This document shows positions 8,688 through 17,735 of a DNA stretch of 55,941 nucleotides, in pieces. The notes beneath the pieces were generated by a model. It was given only the letters and a program-made list of their open reading frames with translations. It had not been told where the DNA came from and searched no databases. Position 1 is the stretch's first letter; each line of letters begins with the position of its first letter. This DNA is from Methanomicrobiales archaeon (lineage in GTDB: Archaea > Halobacteriota > Methanomicrobia > Methanomicrobiales > Methanospirillaceae): positions 1-55,941 of the forward strand of contig JAAEET010000003.1 in NCBI GenBank assembly GCA_013415565.1, written 5' to 3'. The translations under genes and the position numbers were made by a program.

Positions 8688-9791
8688 ATGAACACCATCG
8701 GGTTCCTCATCAATCCTGTCGCCGGCATGGGAGGTGCGGTCGGACTGAAGGGAACGGACGGTATGCTTGCGGAGGCTGTCCGCCGCGGTGCACGACCGAT
8801 CGCCGCATCCCGGGCCCGGGAAACGATGGAGCTGCTGAAAGGGGCCCCGTTCCGGTATGTCACCTGTTCCGGACCGATGGGTGAGGATGTGCTTGCAGCG
8901 GCAGGAATATCGGACTTTTCCGTGGTGTACCGGGCATCGCCGGTCACAACAGCGGAGGATACCCGGGATGCCTGCAGGGCATTTGTCGATGAGAGAGCTG
9001 AAATGATCCTGTTCTGCGGTGGTGATGGAACGGCACGGGACCTGTACGATGTGGTATCCGATACCATTCCCCTCCTCGGCATCCCTGCCGGAGTGAAGAT
9101 GTACTCGGCGGTTTTTGCGGTGAATCCGCCAGCCGCAGCCGCGATTCTCCTTTCGGGTGCGACATTCCCGCTCCATCTCCGCGATGCCGAAGTGATGGAT
9201 GTGGACGAGGAGGCTTACCGGGCGGGGGAACTCAGGGCACGGCTCTACGGGTATGCGAAGAGCCCCTACCTGCCGGGTCATGTTCAGGGTGCAAAACGGG
9301 TCTTCGAAGACCAGGATGAAGATCGGGCAAAGGCAGGGATCGGGCGCTTCATTGCCGAAGTCATCAGGGGAACGCCTGAAATCCTGTATATCATCGGTCC
9401 GGGCAGCACGACCGGAGCGATAACCCGCGCTCTGGGCCTGGAAAAGACGCTCCTCGGCTTCGATGCGGTGCAGGACGGCAGGCTTGTTGCATCAGATCTG
9501 AATGAGCAGGGGATGCTTGCCCTTCTTTCGGGAGCAGCACGGGTCCGGCTGGTCATCAGCATCATCGGCGCCCAGGGATCGGTGCTCGGCAGGGGAACAC
9601 AGCAGGTAAGCCCCCGCGTCCTTCAAAAGATTGGAACCGGGAACGTCATTGTCGTCGCAACCCCCCATAAACTGGCAGAGACCCCGCTCTTGTTCGTGGA
9701 TACCGGGGACCGGGAGCTTGATGCCGCATTCGGCGACCACCTGTCCGTGGTCTCGGGCTACCATATCGCACAGCGGAAAAAAATCGGGTAG
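8688..9791 (+). CDS. ATP-NAD kinase (AcoX-like) family protein
   Basis: A 367-residue protein of the COG3199 type. The N-terminal FLINPVAGMGG (residues 6-16) and the FCGGDGTARD motif (about 108-117) form the diacylglycerol/NAD kinase nucleotide site, with the GGDGT catalytic loop intact. The GPGSTTGAI segment (about 241-249) is the second phosphate-contact region. Such proteins are predicted to phosphorylate NAD or a related small molecule with ATP; they are distinct from the short NadK of archaea. It stands alone between trpB2 and the RibD-like gene. Exact substrate unproven. Confidence 0.85.
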   Translation: MNTIGFLINPVAGMGGAVGLKGTDGMLAEAVRRGARPIAASRARETMELLKGAPFRYVTCSGPMGEDVLAAAGISDFSVVYRASPVTTAEDTRDACRAFVDERAEMILFCGGDGTARDLYDVVSDTIPLLGIPAGVKMYSAVFAVNPPAAAAILLSGATFPLHLRDAEVMDVDEEAYRAGELRARLYGYAKSPYLPGHVQGAKRVFEDQDEDRAKAGIGRFIAEVIRGTPEILYIIGPGSTTGAITRALGLEKTLLGFDAVQDGRLVASDLNEQGMLALLSGAARVRLVISIIGAQGSVLGRGTQQVSPRVLQKIGTGNVIVVATPHKLAETPLLFVDTGDRELDAAFGDHLSVVSGYHIAQRKKIG

Positions 9792-9928
9792 GAAATAACG
9801 CCCCGTGCATGCTGCCGGGCACGACGCCCCATGTCCCGGGTGATGCTTTCGGGAAAGGCGGTTTTCCCCGAGGGGGACCCGGTCTGGTTCAGACGGGTAT
9901 TTTATCAGATGAGCGTCATACTCACTCC

Positions 9929-10591
9929 ATGCGCCCGAGGGTAATCCTTTCCAATGCCGTCAGTCCGAACGGCTCGCTCACCGGCTATGATGTCGATTAC
10001 GGGGTATATTACCCGGTCCTGCTTTCCTATCGGCCGGACGCGGTCCTCGTGGGGGCAGATACGATTCTCGCCGCCCCGGTTGAGATCCCACCTGAACAGG
10101 ACGTCGACAGGATTAAACGGCCGGTGATCCCGGGCGAGACCCGGCCCTGGTTAGTGGCAGTCGACAGCAAGGGACGGCTCTCATCGGTGCTCCATTTTTA
10201 CCGGCGTATGGAATATACCCGTGACGTTATCGTGCTTGTCTCGGAAAAAACCCCTTCGCGGTACATCCGCTTCCTTGAAGACCGGGACTATGAATATTTA
10301 ATCACCGGCAAGGAGCACGTGGACCTGCAATCCGCCCTGGACATGCTCTCCCGGGGTTATGCAATCAGGACACTCGTATCGGATACCGGTGGAACCCTCG
10401 ATACCGCCCTCCTCTCCGCCGGCCTGGTTGATGAGATTTCCCTCGTTGTGGCACCGGTCCTCTCCGCACGGACGGATATCCTTCTCTTTAAGCCGGATCC
10501 TGGTTCAGGGAAAAATATCCCCCTCTCCCTGAAGGAGTGCGGGGATATCGGCGAAGGGTACGTTCACCTCGTGTACGAGGTAACGGAGTGA
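9929..10591 (+). CDS. RibD C-terminal/dihydrofolate reductase-like protein
   Basis: About 220 residues of the RibD_C fold: RVILSNAVSPNGSLTG at the N terminus, VLVGADTILA (about residues 38-47), and LVSDTGGTLDTALLSAGLVDEISLVVAPV (about 150-178), the NADPH and substrate motifs of archaeal 2,5-diamino-6-ribosylamino-pyrimidinone phosphate reductases. The role may be in riboflavin, F420 or methanopterin synthesis, but the PNGSLTG and TGGT positions differ somewhat from standard ArfC, so the substrate is open. ATG 9929 lies about 28 bp after a TATTTTAT box, suggesting a leaderless mRNA. Confidence 0.78.
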   Translation: MRPRVILSNAVSPNGSLTGYDVDYGVYYPVLLSYRPDAVLVGADTILAAPVEIPPEQDVDRIKRPVIPGETRPWLVAVDSKGRLSSVLHFYRRMEYTRDVIVLVSEKTPSRYIRFLEDRDYEYLITGKEHVDLQSALDMLSRGYAIRTLVSDTGGTLDTALLSAGLVDEISLVVAPVLSARTDILLFKPDPGSGKNIPLSLKECGDIGEGYVHLVYEVTE

Positions 10592-10719
10592 TCCCCTCAA
10601 AATCTGCGGAGGTTCCCGGGTGTGCCATCACTCAGGTCGCGGATTTTTTCCGTCCGGCACATTCACCGGGCATGCCGAACCTTTATCGGCTTCTTCCCCT
10701 ACCATTGGACGGAAATCCT

Positions 10720-11190
10720 ATGGAGGACGTAACGATTGTCACCATCTCCCCGCAGACCGTACTTGGGATCCGGAAGAAAGGCCATTACCGCCAGATCGCC
10801 GAGCTGCTCCCTCAAATCGCGATCTATGCCATGGAGAACAGCATCCCCATTGCCGGCCCCCCCATTTTCGTCTGTCACGAGTTCTCGAAGGAAGAGGCGA
10901 TGAAAGCGGATCAGAAAGGAAGGGCAGAAATTGAGGTAGCATTCCCTGTTGCCCCGGACTCCCGGCCCGGACCGGGAATGAACGTTTACCTGCTTCCGGG
11001 CGGCAGGATGGCCCGGATCGTCCACCGGGGTCCCTACGAGGCCTGTGAACCCACCTATCTGAAGCTGTTCGCCTGGATAGAGGAACGGGGAATGAAGATC
11101 ACCGGACCGATCCGGGAAATCTACCATAACGACCCCCGGGAAGTATTACCGGAGGAGATCATGACCGAGTTCCTCGTGCCGGTTGAATGA
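10720..11190 (+). CDS. GyrI-like effector-binding domain protein
   Basis: A 156-residue single-domain protein of the GyrI/AraC effector-binding fold: VTISPQTVLGIRKKGHY at the N terminus, PIFVCHEFSKEE in the middle and GRMARIVHRGPYEACEPTYLKLFAWI (about residues 95-120), where the HxGPY turn is the family hallmark. Such standalone domains bind small hydrophobic molecules and need not bind DNA; no HTH is present. It ends 57 nt before the trp operon promoter but is transcribed from its own TTTATC box near 10681. Ligand unknown. Confidence 0.82.
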   Translation: MEDVTIVTISPQTVLGIRKKGHYRQIAELLPQIAIYAMENSIPIAGPPIFVCHEFSKEEAMKADQKGRAEIEVAFPVAPDSRPGPGMNVYLLPGGRMARIVHRGPYEACEPTYLKLFAWIEERGMKITGPIREIYHNDPREVLPEEIMTEFLVPVE

Positions 11191-11214
11191 AACCCCCCTC
11201 TTTAAACAACAAAG

Positions 11215-11249
11215 TATAAATACATACACCAATGTATATTAATATACAT
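11215..11249 (+). promoter_or_regulatory. trp operon promoter and operator
   Basis: A TATA box (TATAAATA, 11215-11222) is followed by a perfect 18-bp palindrome, ATGTATATTAATATACAT (11232-11249), centred about 22 bp downstream, where transcription should begin. Its core TGTATAT-N2-ATATACA is the same as that over the trpB2 TATA box. A related half-site (TACATACA) lies between box and palindrome. In other archaea TrpY represses trp operons through repeated short TGTACA boxes; this element is longer and different, and no trpY-like gene is in the window. Confidence 0.7.
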
Positions 11250-11307
11250 GACAGATGAGCCTACCCACCAGGTGATGCCGCAGGACTGGGGTCCGCCGTC
11301 AGGCTGA
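11248..11307 (+). CDS. Possible trp leader peptide (19 aa)
   Basis: ATG at 11248 lies inside the right arm of the operator and would be at or just after the transcription start. It encodes 19 residues with one Trp codon (residue 14) and stops at a TGA (11305-11307) that overlaps the CTG codon proposed as the TrpE start. It may be a leader whose translation is coupled to trpE, or the true TrpE N terminus followed by a frameshift. Only one Trp codon and no convincing attenuator hairpins are seen, so classical attenuation is unlikely. Confidence 0.35.
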   Translation: MTDEPTHQVMPQDWGPPSG

Positions 11308-12788
11308 CGGCACATCATAGAGCTCAGGCAGAAGCGCGGGAAGGAACGCGGATTCTCGTTCTGCCTGTTATTGAAGAGATTCCCGTTCCGGCCTGTGACC
11401 CGTATACCCTGTACCGGGCCCTCGGAATGACAACCGGGTACATTCTTGAATCGATGGAAGGACTTCCCCGACGGGCAGTCAGGTCCATTGTCGGTCTCGA
11501 ACCCGCTCTCGTCCTCTCTCTCGGGGAACATCCGGTCTGTGAAGGTGACCCTCGTCTCGTCCCGTTTTTCACTGACGTGAAAGGACAGGATCCAGTCAGC
11601 AGACTCCGGGATCTTTCCGCACGGGCCACCCTGCAGGACCCTGCCCGATCAGGGTTTCTCGGCGGATTTGTCGGATACTGTGCGTATGACATGGTGAGCG
11701 ATCTGACCTCCGGAAAGGTACAGGCCGGGAGAGGCGACGGGCACCTTGCCCGTTTCATGCTCTCGACTCGGGGGATCGTCTATGACCACTGCAGTGGTAC
11801 CTGCACCCTCTTTGACGATCTTCTCCTCCGGCCTGAAGATGACCGGGAAGAGGCAGTCGCCCGGGCACGGGAACGGATGGGGATTCTCAAAGAACGGATG
11901 GAATCGGCTTTTCCGGCAACCTCTCCCCGGGACCGGGAAGAAAGCGGGCGATCCCCGCACTTCATGTCATCTCTGGACCGCGAGGAGTTCATGGACCGGG
12001 TACAGCGGGCACAGGAGTACATTCTGGCCGGGGACATCTTCCAGGTAGTCCTCTCCCGGAGGATCAGCTGTCCGTTTGCAGGGGATCCTCTTGCAGCCTA
12101 CGGGGCAGTCCGGGAAATAAATCCCTCGCCATATCTCTATTATCTCGATTTCGGGGACGAGGTGATCATCGGGTCAAGTCCCGAGATGCTGGTCCGGTCT
12201 GAAGGAACAGCGGTGCAGACCGTCCCGATCGCCGGAACACGGCCGCGAGGAAAGGATGCAGAAGAGGATGACCGGTTTGCCCGTGAACTGCTCGCCGATG
12301 AGAAGGAGCGGGCAGAACACCTGATGCTGGTCGACCTTGCACGGAACGATATCGGGCGGGTCTCAGCATTCGGTTCCGTCTCCCTCCCGGAATTTTTCGA
12401 GATCGAAAAATTCTCACATGTCCAGCACATCGTGTCCCGGGTGAGCGGGATACGGGCTGACGGATATGACCGGTTCGATGCGCTTGCCGCCTGTTTTCCG
12501 GCAGGCACGGTGAGCGGAGCCCCGAAGATCCGGGCCATGCAGATCATTGCTGAACTGGAGCCGATTCCCCGGGGCCTCTACGCAGGGGCGGTCGGGTATG
12601 CCGGGTTCAACGATCTCCTCGAGTTCGCCATTGCCATCCGGACACTCCGGATCAGCAGGGGACGTGCGGAGTTCTCGACCGGAGCCGGGATCGTTGCCGA
12701 TTCCGTCCCCGGACGGGAATTCGAAGAGACCGAACAGAAAGCCCGTGCCATGGTGGATGCCATTTCCCGGGCGGGTGGTGGGCAATGA
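11304..12788 (+). CDS. trpE: Anthranilate synthase component I
   Basis: Converts chorismate (with ammonia from TrpG) to anthranilate, the first Trp step. Clear motifs: TGYILESMEG, the Trp feedback site (LLES-like); FQVVLSRRISCPF; IGSSPEMLVR; PIAGTRPRGKD; AEHLMLVDLARNDIGRV; and GTVSGAPKIRAMQIIAELE. The first ATG is 11427, but homologous sequence (PVIEEIPVPACDPYTLYRALG) precedes it in frame, so the protein must begin earlier. No ATG, GTG or TTG exists between the upstream in-frame TGA and 11427; CTG at 11304 overlaps the leader stop and would give 494 aa, a normal length. It overlaps trpG by 4 nt. Confidence 0.9.
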   Translation: MTAHHRAQAEAREGTRILVLPVIEEIPVPACDPYTLYRALGMTTGYILESMEGLPRRAVRSIVGLEPALVLSLGEHPVCEGDPRLVPFFTDVKGQDPVSRLRDLSARATLQDPARSGFLGGFVGYCAYDMVSDLTSGKVQAGRGDGHLARFMLSTRGIVYDHCSGTCTLFDDLLLRPEDDREEAVARARERMGILKERMESAFPATSPRDREESGRSPHFMSSLDREEFMDRVQRAQEYILAGDIFQVVLSRRISCPFAGDPLAAYGAVREINPSPYLYYLDFGDEVIIGSSPEMLVRSEGTAVQTVPIAGTRPRGKDAEEDDRFARELLADEKERAEHLMLVDLARNDIGRVSAFGSVSLPEFFEIEKFSHVQHIVSRVSGIRADGYDRFDALAACFPAGTVSGAPKIRAMQIIAELEPIPRGLYAGAVGYAGFNDLLEFAIAIRTLRISRGRAEFSTGAGIVADSVPGREFEETEQKARAMVDAISRAGGGQ

Positions 12789-13357
12789 AAGTAGCCATCA
12801 TCGACTGCTATGACAGTTTCACTTACAACCTGTTCCAGCTGGTCGGCAGGCTGGGCGCGGAGCCGGTACCGGTTCTTTCGGATGAACCGCTCGGGCAGGT
12901 CCGTGCGCTGCATCCGGACCGGATCATCCTCTCCCCCGGTCCCGGAACACCGGACGATTCGGGTATCTGCCCGGAGGTGATCCGGGAGTATGCCGGCAGA
13001 GTCCCCATACTCGGGGTCTGTCTCGGGCACCAGACCATCATCCAGACATTCGGGGGAACGATCCGAAGGATGGGACGGCCTGTTCACGGCAAGACCAGCA
13101 GGATTGTCCATACCGGAGAAGGCATCCTTGCAGGCATACCGAGTCCGTTCACGGCAACCCGCTACCATTCGCTCTCAGCGGAAGAGGGTAGTATTCCGGA
13201 TGATTTCCGGACGATTGCCCATGCTGAAGAGGACCGGTGCGTGATGGCGGTTTCCCACCGGGACATGCCGATCTATGGCATCCAGTTCCACCCGGAGAGC
13301 ATCATGACACGGGAAGGAGCCATGATCATGACGAACTTTCTGTCCGGAGGTGCCTGA
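12785..13357 (+). CDS. trpG: Anthranilate synthase component II (glutamine amidotransferase)
   Basis: A 190-residue class I glutamine amidotransferase delivering ammonia to TrpE. The N-terminal IDCYDSFTYNL, oxyanion-strand LSPGPGTPDDSG (about residues 44-55), catalytic Cys in GVCLGHQ (about 77-83) and the His-Glu pair in FHPESIMT (about 166-173) are all present. The start ATG overlaps the trpE stop as ATGA, and its own TGA overlaps the trpD ATG by one base, so the three genes are likely translationally coupled. Confidence 0.96.
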   Translation: MKVAIIDCYDSFTYNLFQLVGRLGAEPVPVLSDEPLGQVRALHPDRIILSPGPGTPDDSGICPEVIREYAGRVPILGVCLGHQTIIQTFGGTIRRMGRPVHGKTSRIVHTGEGILAGIPSPFTATRYHSLSAEEGSIPDDFRTIAHAEEDRCVMAVSHRDMPIYGIQFHPESIMTREGAMIMTNFLSGGA

Positions 13358-14370
13358 TGCGGGCGGCACTTGCAATCGTTGCCAGGGGGGAAGACCTCCC
13401 TCCCCGCCTTGCGATGGAAGCAATGGAAGAGGTTGCGTCGGGCCGGGCAACTGATGCGCAGATTGCGGCCTTCATCACCGCACTCCGTGTCAAGGGGGAA
13501 TCCGCAGAAGAGATTGCATCATGTGCACGGGTCCTGCAGGACCATGCCTGTGCTGTCAGGCCGAAGGTTCGTGGCATGCTGGTCGATACCTGCGGGACCG
13601 GTGGTGACGGTACCGGTACGTTCAATATCAGCACCGCCGCTGCCATCGTGACAGCCGGTGCGGGGGTGCCGGTAGTCAAGCACGGTAACCGGAATGTCAG
13701 CAGCTCCTGCGGATCAGCCGACGTCCTTGAAGCTCTGGGCGTCTGTATCGATCAGTCACCGGAACAAACCTGTGCGGCTGTCGAGAAGATAGGGATCGGA
13801 TTTCTCTTTGCACCGGTATATCATCCGGCGCTCCGGCATGCGGCACAGGTGCGGCGCGATCTCGGGTTCTCCACCATCTTCAATCTTCTCGGTCCCCTCC
13901 TGAATCCCGCAGGGGCACCCGCACGGCTCTGCGGAGTGTACCACCCGACGCTCGTCCCAAAATTTGCCCACTCCCTCATCTCGCTCGGTGCAGAGCGGGC
14001 CATGGTGGTCCATGGAAACGGTCTCGATGAGATTACGATCTCAGGTCAGACCCTCGTCGCCGAGATTGACGGGACTTCGATCAGGCGCTACACCTTCACA
14101 CCGGCAGAATTTGGCATCAGCTCGTCGCCGCTCTCCAGCATCATCGGTGGCACACCGTCAGAGAACGCCCGCATTATACGCCAGGTCCTTTCCGGGAAGG
14201 AAGGGCCGGCCCGTGATGTGGTGGTCATGAATGCCGGAGCAGCTATTTACATCGGGGGACGGGCTCGCGATTATGCGGCGGGGATAACCCGGGCGGAAGA
14301 AGCCATTGATTCGGGCGCTGCGGCAGAAAAACTGGATGCACTGGTAATCGCCACCGGAGGTGTACCATGA
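13357..14370 (+). CDS. trpD: Anthranilate phosphoribosyltransferase
   Basis: A 337-residue enzyme that joins anthranilate to PRPP. Diagnostic motifs: GTGGDGTGTFNISTAAA (PRPP loop, about residues 78-94), KHGNRNVSSSCGSADVLEALG (anthranilate channel, about 107-127), and the magnesium-binding region around VHGNGLDEI (about 217-225; the usual DE pair is present). The ATG at 13357 was chosen because it overlaps the trpG stop (TGATG) and gives the normal family length; the frame runs open further upstream inside trpG. Confidence 0.96.
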   Translation: MRAALAIVARGEDLPPRLAMEAMEEVASGRATDAQIAAFITALRVKGESAEEIASCARVLQDHACAVRPKVRGMLVDTCGTGGDGTGTFNISTAAAIVTAGAGVPVVKHGNRNVSSSCGSADVLEALGVCIDQSPEQTCAAVEKIGIGFLFAPVYHPALRHAAQVRRDLGFSTIFNLLGPLLNPAGAPARLCGVYHPTLVPKFAHSLISLGAERAMVVHGNGLDEITISGQTLVAEIDGTSIRRYTFTPAEFGISSSPLSSIIGGTPSENARIIRQVLSGKEGPARDVVVMNAGAAIYIGGRARDYAAGITRAEEAIDSGAAAEKLDALVIATGGVP

Positions 14371-15125
14371 TTCTCGAGCAGGTGATCAGGGCCACTGCCG
14401 GAAGGGTGGCCGTACTTCCCGGAAACCCCGGCGAATTCCCGGAAAAGCGGGAGCACCACAGTCTCAATGCCGCACTCGGACGAAGAGACGGCCGGAATGC
14501 CATCATTGCCGAGATCAAGTGTGCCTCGCCGTCCCGCGGGTCCATCCGGGAAGGGATTGACCCCGGGATTCTCGCTACCGGCATGACCAGGGCGGGCTGC
14601 GCCGCACTCTCGGTACTGACCGAACCATACTTTTTCAACGGTCGTCCGGAATTCATCCCGGCCGTCAGATCCGAAGTCACCGTCCCAATCCTGCGCAAGG
14701 ACTTCATCATCGACGAACGGCAGCTGGCAGAGACCAGGTTCCTCGGAGCCGATGCGGTCCTCCTCATAGCAGCAGTGCTCGGTGACGATCTCCCGGACAT
14801 GGTTGCCGCTGCATTCGCTCACGGGCTTGAACCTCTGGTGGAAGTGCACACGGCAGATGAGGTGAAGGCGGCGCTCCGGACCACCACCAGGATGATAGGT
14901 ATCAATAACCGTGATCTCGGAACGCTCGCGATCGATTTATCAACGACCGTTCGGCTGGCGCCCCTGGTCCGCGACGCCGGGCTGTCGGTGGTTTCCGAGA
15001 GCGGGTACCTCTGGCCCTGTGACGTGCGGGGACTCCGTCACCTTGCAGACGGCTTCCTGATCGGATCCGCCCTTATGGCCGCCCGTGATCCGGCAAAGGC
15101 CCTGGAGGGATTCGTATTCGCGTGA
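14367..15125 (+). CDS. trpC: Indole-3-glycerol-phosphate synthase
   Basis: A 252-residue TIM barrel closing the indole ring from CdRP. EIKCASPSRGSIR (about residues 49-61) holds the catalytic Glu-Lys region, ILRKDFIIDERQ (about 108-119) the second catalytic Lys, and GINNRDLGTL (about 176-185) plus VSESGY (about 208-213) the phosphate and substrate loops. It overlaps trpD through ATGA and trpF through GTGA. Separate from TrpF, as usual in archaea (not the fused TrpC-F of E. coli). Confidence 0.96.
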   Translation: MILEQVIRATAGRVAVLPGNPGEFPEKREHHSLNAALGRRDGRNAIIAEIKCASPSRGSIREGIDPGILATGMTRAGCAALSVLTEPYFFNGRPEFIPAVRSEVTVPILRKDFIIDERQLAETRFLGADAVLLIAAVLGDDLPDMVAAAFAHGLEPLVEVHTADEVKAALRTTTRMIGINNRDLGTLAIDLSTTVRLAPLVRDAGLSVVSESGYLWPCDVRGLRHLADGFLIGSALMAARDPAKALEGFVFA

Positions 15126-15691
15126 AGATCTGCGGCATCACGACGCCGGAAGATGCCCGTATTGCCGAAGCAGCAGGGGCCGACCTGATCGGGGTGGTTC
15201 TCCACTCAGCCTCGCCACGCTGTATCACTCCGGAACTGGCCCGTGAGATCTTCGAGACTGTTCCCGCCATGACCAGGGTGTGTGTGACCCACGCTGTCAG
15301 GCCATCGGACCTGCGGGAGATCTGTGCTCTCCGGCCCGATGCCATCCAGGTCTCATGTTTTGCCCCGGTCCCCGATGAATGCAGGGCCCGGGTCATCCGG
15401 ATGGTTGCCCCGGGGAACCCCCTTCCACCGGATGCCGATGCGTATCTCGTTGACGGGAGCCGGGGAACCGGAAAGCCGTATGATGCGTCATTTGCATCTG
15501 CCGTCGTCTCTGAATCAGCGGTTCCGGTGCTGCTTGCCGGGGGCCTCTCTCCCGGGAATGTGGCGGCAGCGATCCTGGATGTCCGGCCCTGCGGGGTAGA
15601 CGTTGCGAGCGGGGTCGAATATTCGCCCGGCAGGAAGGATCCCGGGAAGGTGCGGGCTTTTGTGACGGCTGCAAAGCGGGTGATGGGGTGA
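15122..15691 (+). CDS. trpF: Phosphoribosylanthranilate isomerase
   Basis: A 189-residue TIM barrel performing the Amadori rearrangement of PRA to Cd[13 protein letters not shown] at residues 2-12 carries the catalytic Cys; [11 protein letters not shown] (about 138-148) and [13 protein letters not shown] (about 158-170) are the phosphate-binding loops. The catalytic Asp equivalent is in AYLVDG (about 107-112). It is shorter than bacterial enzymes, as in other Methanomicrobiales. Starts with GTG overlapping the trpC stop (GTGA). Confidence 0.94.
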   Translation: MKICGITTPEDARIAEAAGADLIGVVLHSASPRCITPELAREIFETVPAMTRVCVTHAVRPSDLREICALRPDAIQVSCFAPVPDECRARVIRMVAPGNPLPPDADAYLVDGSRGTGKPYDASFASAVVSESAVPVLLAGGLSPGNVAAAILDVRPCGVDVASGVEYSPGRKDPGKVRAFVTAAKRVMG

Positions 15692-16863
15692 GCGACTCCA
15701 CCAGGTTCGGCCCGTATGGTGGCCGGTTCGTTCCCGAGACCCTGATGGCGGCACTGGAAGAGCTCGATGATGCATACCGCACGATCGTCCCTTCTGCAGG
15801 GTTCCAACAGGAGATGGAGTACTACCTGCAGGAGTATGCCGGGCGAAAAACCCCGCTCACGTTCTGCCGGAACATGTCCCGTGATCTCTCCTGCCGGGTC
15901 TACCTCAAACGGGAAGATCTCCTCCATTCCGGTGCGCACAAGCTGAACAATGCACTGGGCCAGGCGCTGCTCACCAGGTTCATGGGCAAACGCCGTATTA
16001 TTGCTGAGACCGGAGCGGGACAGCACGGTGTTGCCGCGGCAATTGCCGGAGCTGCGCTCGGCCTTTCCGTGGAAGTGTACATGGGAACCGGGGATATGGA
16101 GCGGCAGGCCCTGAACGTGGCACGGATGAGGATGCTCGGTGCGGAGGTCGTTCCGGTCACCTCCGGATCACGGACCCTCAAGGACGCGATCAATGAGGCG
16201 CTCCGTGACTGGGTGGCACATGTACGGGATACCCACTACCTGATCGGATCGGTGGTGGGCCCCCATCCTTTCCCCTCCCTGGTCCGCGACTTTCAGACGG
16301 TCATCGGCAGGGAGATCAGGCAGCAGATACTGGAGAAGGAAGGGCAGCTTCCGGATGCCATGGTGGCCTGCGTGGGCGGCGGGTCAAATGCAATCGGGAT
16401 GTTCCACCCGTTCCTGAACGATCCGGTCCTTCTCTATGGCGCCGAGGCCGGGGGTGAAGGCCTCTCCGGAAAACACGGGGCGACCCTGTGTGCCGGAAGT
16501 CCGGGGGTGCTCCATGGCACCTACACCTACCTGATCCAGGATGCGTTCGGCCAGATCCTCGAATCCCACAGCATATCGGCCGGCCTGGACTATCCCGGAG
16601 TGGGTCCGGAGCACAGCTTCCTCAGGGATGAAGGGCGAGTCATCTACCGGCCGGTGACGGATGCCGAGGCCCTCGACTCATTCCTCTATCTCTCCCGGAC
16701 AGAGGGTATCATTCCGGCGCTGGAGTCGGCCCATGCCGTTGCACTGGCCCGAACCATCGCTGCCGATCTTGACCATGATGATCTCCTGGTGATCAACCTC
16801 TCTGGGAGAGGGGACAAGGATGTTGCACAGGTTGCGGCGCTGACCCGGGGGTGTGTGGAGTGA
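15688..16863 (+). CDS. trpB: Tryptophan synthase beta chain (TrpB1)
   Basis: A 391-residue PLP enzyme that condenses indole with Ser in the TrpAB complex. Motifs: [11 protein letters not shown] at the N terminus, [15 protein letters not shown] with the PLP Lys (about residue 83), [11 protein letters not shown] with the catalytic Glu (about 105), and the [11 protein letters not shown] phosphate loop (about 227-237). The [12 protein letters not shown] segment is the COMM-type contact region. GTG start overlaps the trpF stop. It differs clearly from the distant trpB2, so both beta types coexist here. Confidence 0.97.
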   Translation: MSDSTRFGPYGGRFVPETLMAALEELDDAYRTIVPSAGFQQEMEYYLQEYAGRKTPLTFCRNMSRDLSCRVYLKREDLLHSGAHKLNNALGQALLTRFMGKRRIIAETGAGQHGVAAAIAGAALGLSVEVYMGTGDMERQALNVARMRMLGAEVVPVTSGSRTLKDAINEALRDWVAHVRDTHYLIGSVVGPHPFPSLVRDFQTVIGREIRQQILEKEGQLPDAMVACVGGGSNAIGMFHPFLNDPVLLYGAEAGGEGLSGKHGATLCAGSPGVLHGTYTYLIQDAFGQILESHSISAGLDYPGVGPEHSFLRDEGRVIYRPVTDAEALDSFLYLSRTEGIIPALESAHAVALARTIAADLDHDDLLVINLSGRGDKDVAQVAALTRGCVE

Positions 16864-17720
16864 GCGGATCACGGATCGATCGTGCCTTCCGCACCGGAGA
16901 CTCCCCGTTGCTCGTTGCGTGTACGGTTGCCGGCGATCCCGACTTTGCCGAGAGCATCAGAATCGCCCGGTGCCTGGCGGCAGCCGGTGCGGACATGCTT
17001 GAGCTCGTGATGCCCTTCTCCGATCCGGTTGCGGACGGCCCGGTTATTCAGAAAGCGGGTGCCCGGGCACTCGCCGCAGGCATGACCCCTGACCTGCTCT
17101 TTGCGCTCGTCAGCGAGGTGAGAAAAACGACAGGCATCCCGCTGTTGATCATGACCTATGCAAATATCGTGTTCCAGCGCGGTATCGTCCGCTTCTACCA
17201 GGATGCGGCACGTGCAGGAGCCGACGCGGTGGTGATCGCCGACGTTCCGGCAGAGGAAGCCGCCCCCTTCTGCGATGCCGCCCTGCTGGCGGGAATCGAC
17301 CCGATCTTCTTTGTCAGCCCGACCACCTCTCCTGAACGGATGGAGCTGATACTTTCACGGGCACAGGGATTTATTTACCTCGTCGCTGCCATGGGGGTGA
17401 CCGGGGTCAGGGAAGGAGTCGCGCCCGAAACCCTTGCCACACTCCGTGCCGTGAAACAGAGAACGACGGTGCCGGTAGTCCCCGGGTTCGGAATATCCGC
17501 ACCGGGACATATCAGGATCTACGATGATGCGGGTGCGGACGGAGTGATTGTGGGATCGGCTATCGTCGGGATTGTTGACCGGTATGCAGGCCGGCCGGAA
17601 GAGATGGAAGAAGCGGTAGGAAGGCTGATTCGCGAACTGAAAGGTGCATCCCGGAGAGAGCGGGATGAATCTTTCCTGCAACCTCATCCGGGGGCATTCC
17701 AGGGCAGTCGGGAAGGATAG
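16860..17720 (+). CDS. trpA: Tryptophan synthase alpha chain
   Basis: A 286-residue TIM barrel that cleaves indole-3-glycerol phosphate and passes indole to TrpB. The catalytic Glu is in [16 protein letters not shown] (about residues 41-56), where Asp in SDPVADGP is the second catalytic residue; VPGFGIS (about 208-214) and the GSAIVG phosphate loop (about 232-237) follow. GTG start overlaps the trpB stop (GTGA). The last 30 or so residues are polar and rich in Arg, Glu and Ser, beyond the usual family end. Last gene of the operon. Confidence 0.95.
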   Translation: MSGSRIDRAFRTGDSPLLVACTVAGDPDFAESIRIARCLAAAGADMLELVMPFSDPVADGPVIQKAGARALAAGMTPDLLFALVSEVRKTTGIPLLIMTYANIVFQRGIVRFYQDAARAGADAVVIADVPAEEAAPFCDAALLAGIDPIFFVSPTTSPERMELILSRAQGFIYLVAAMGVTGVREGVAPETLATLRAVKQRTTVPVVPGFGISAPGHIRIYDDAGADGVIVGSAIVGIVDRYAGRPEEMEEAVGRLIRELKGASRRERDESFLQPHPGAFQGSREG

Positions 17721-17735
17721 TTCCCTTCTCCCATA

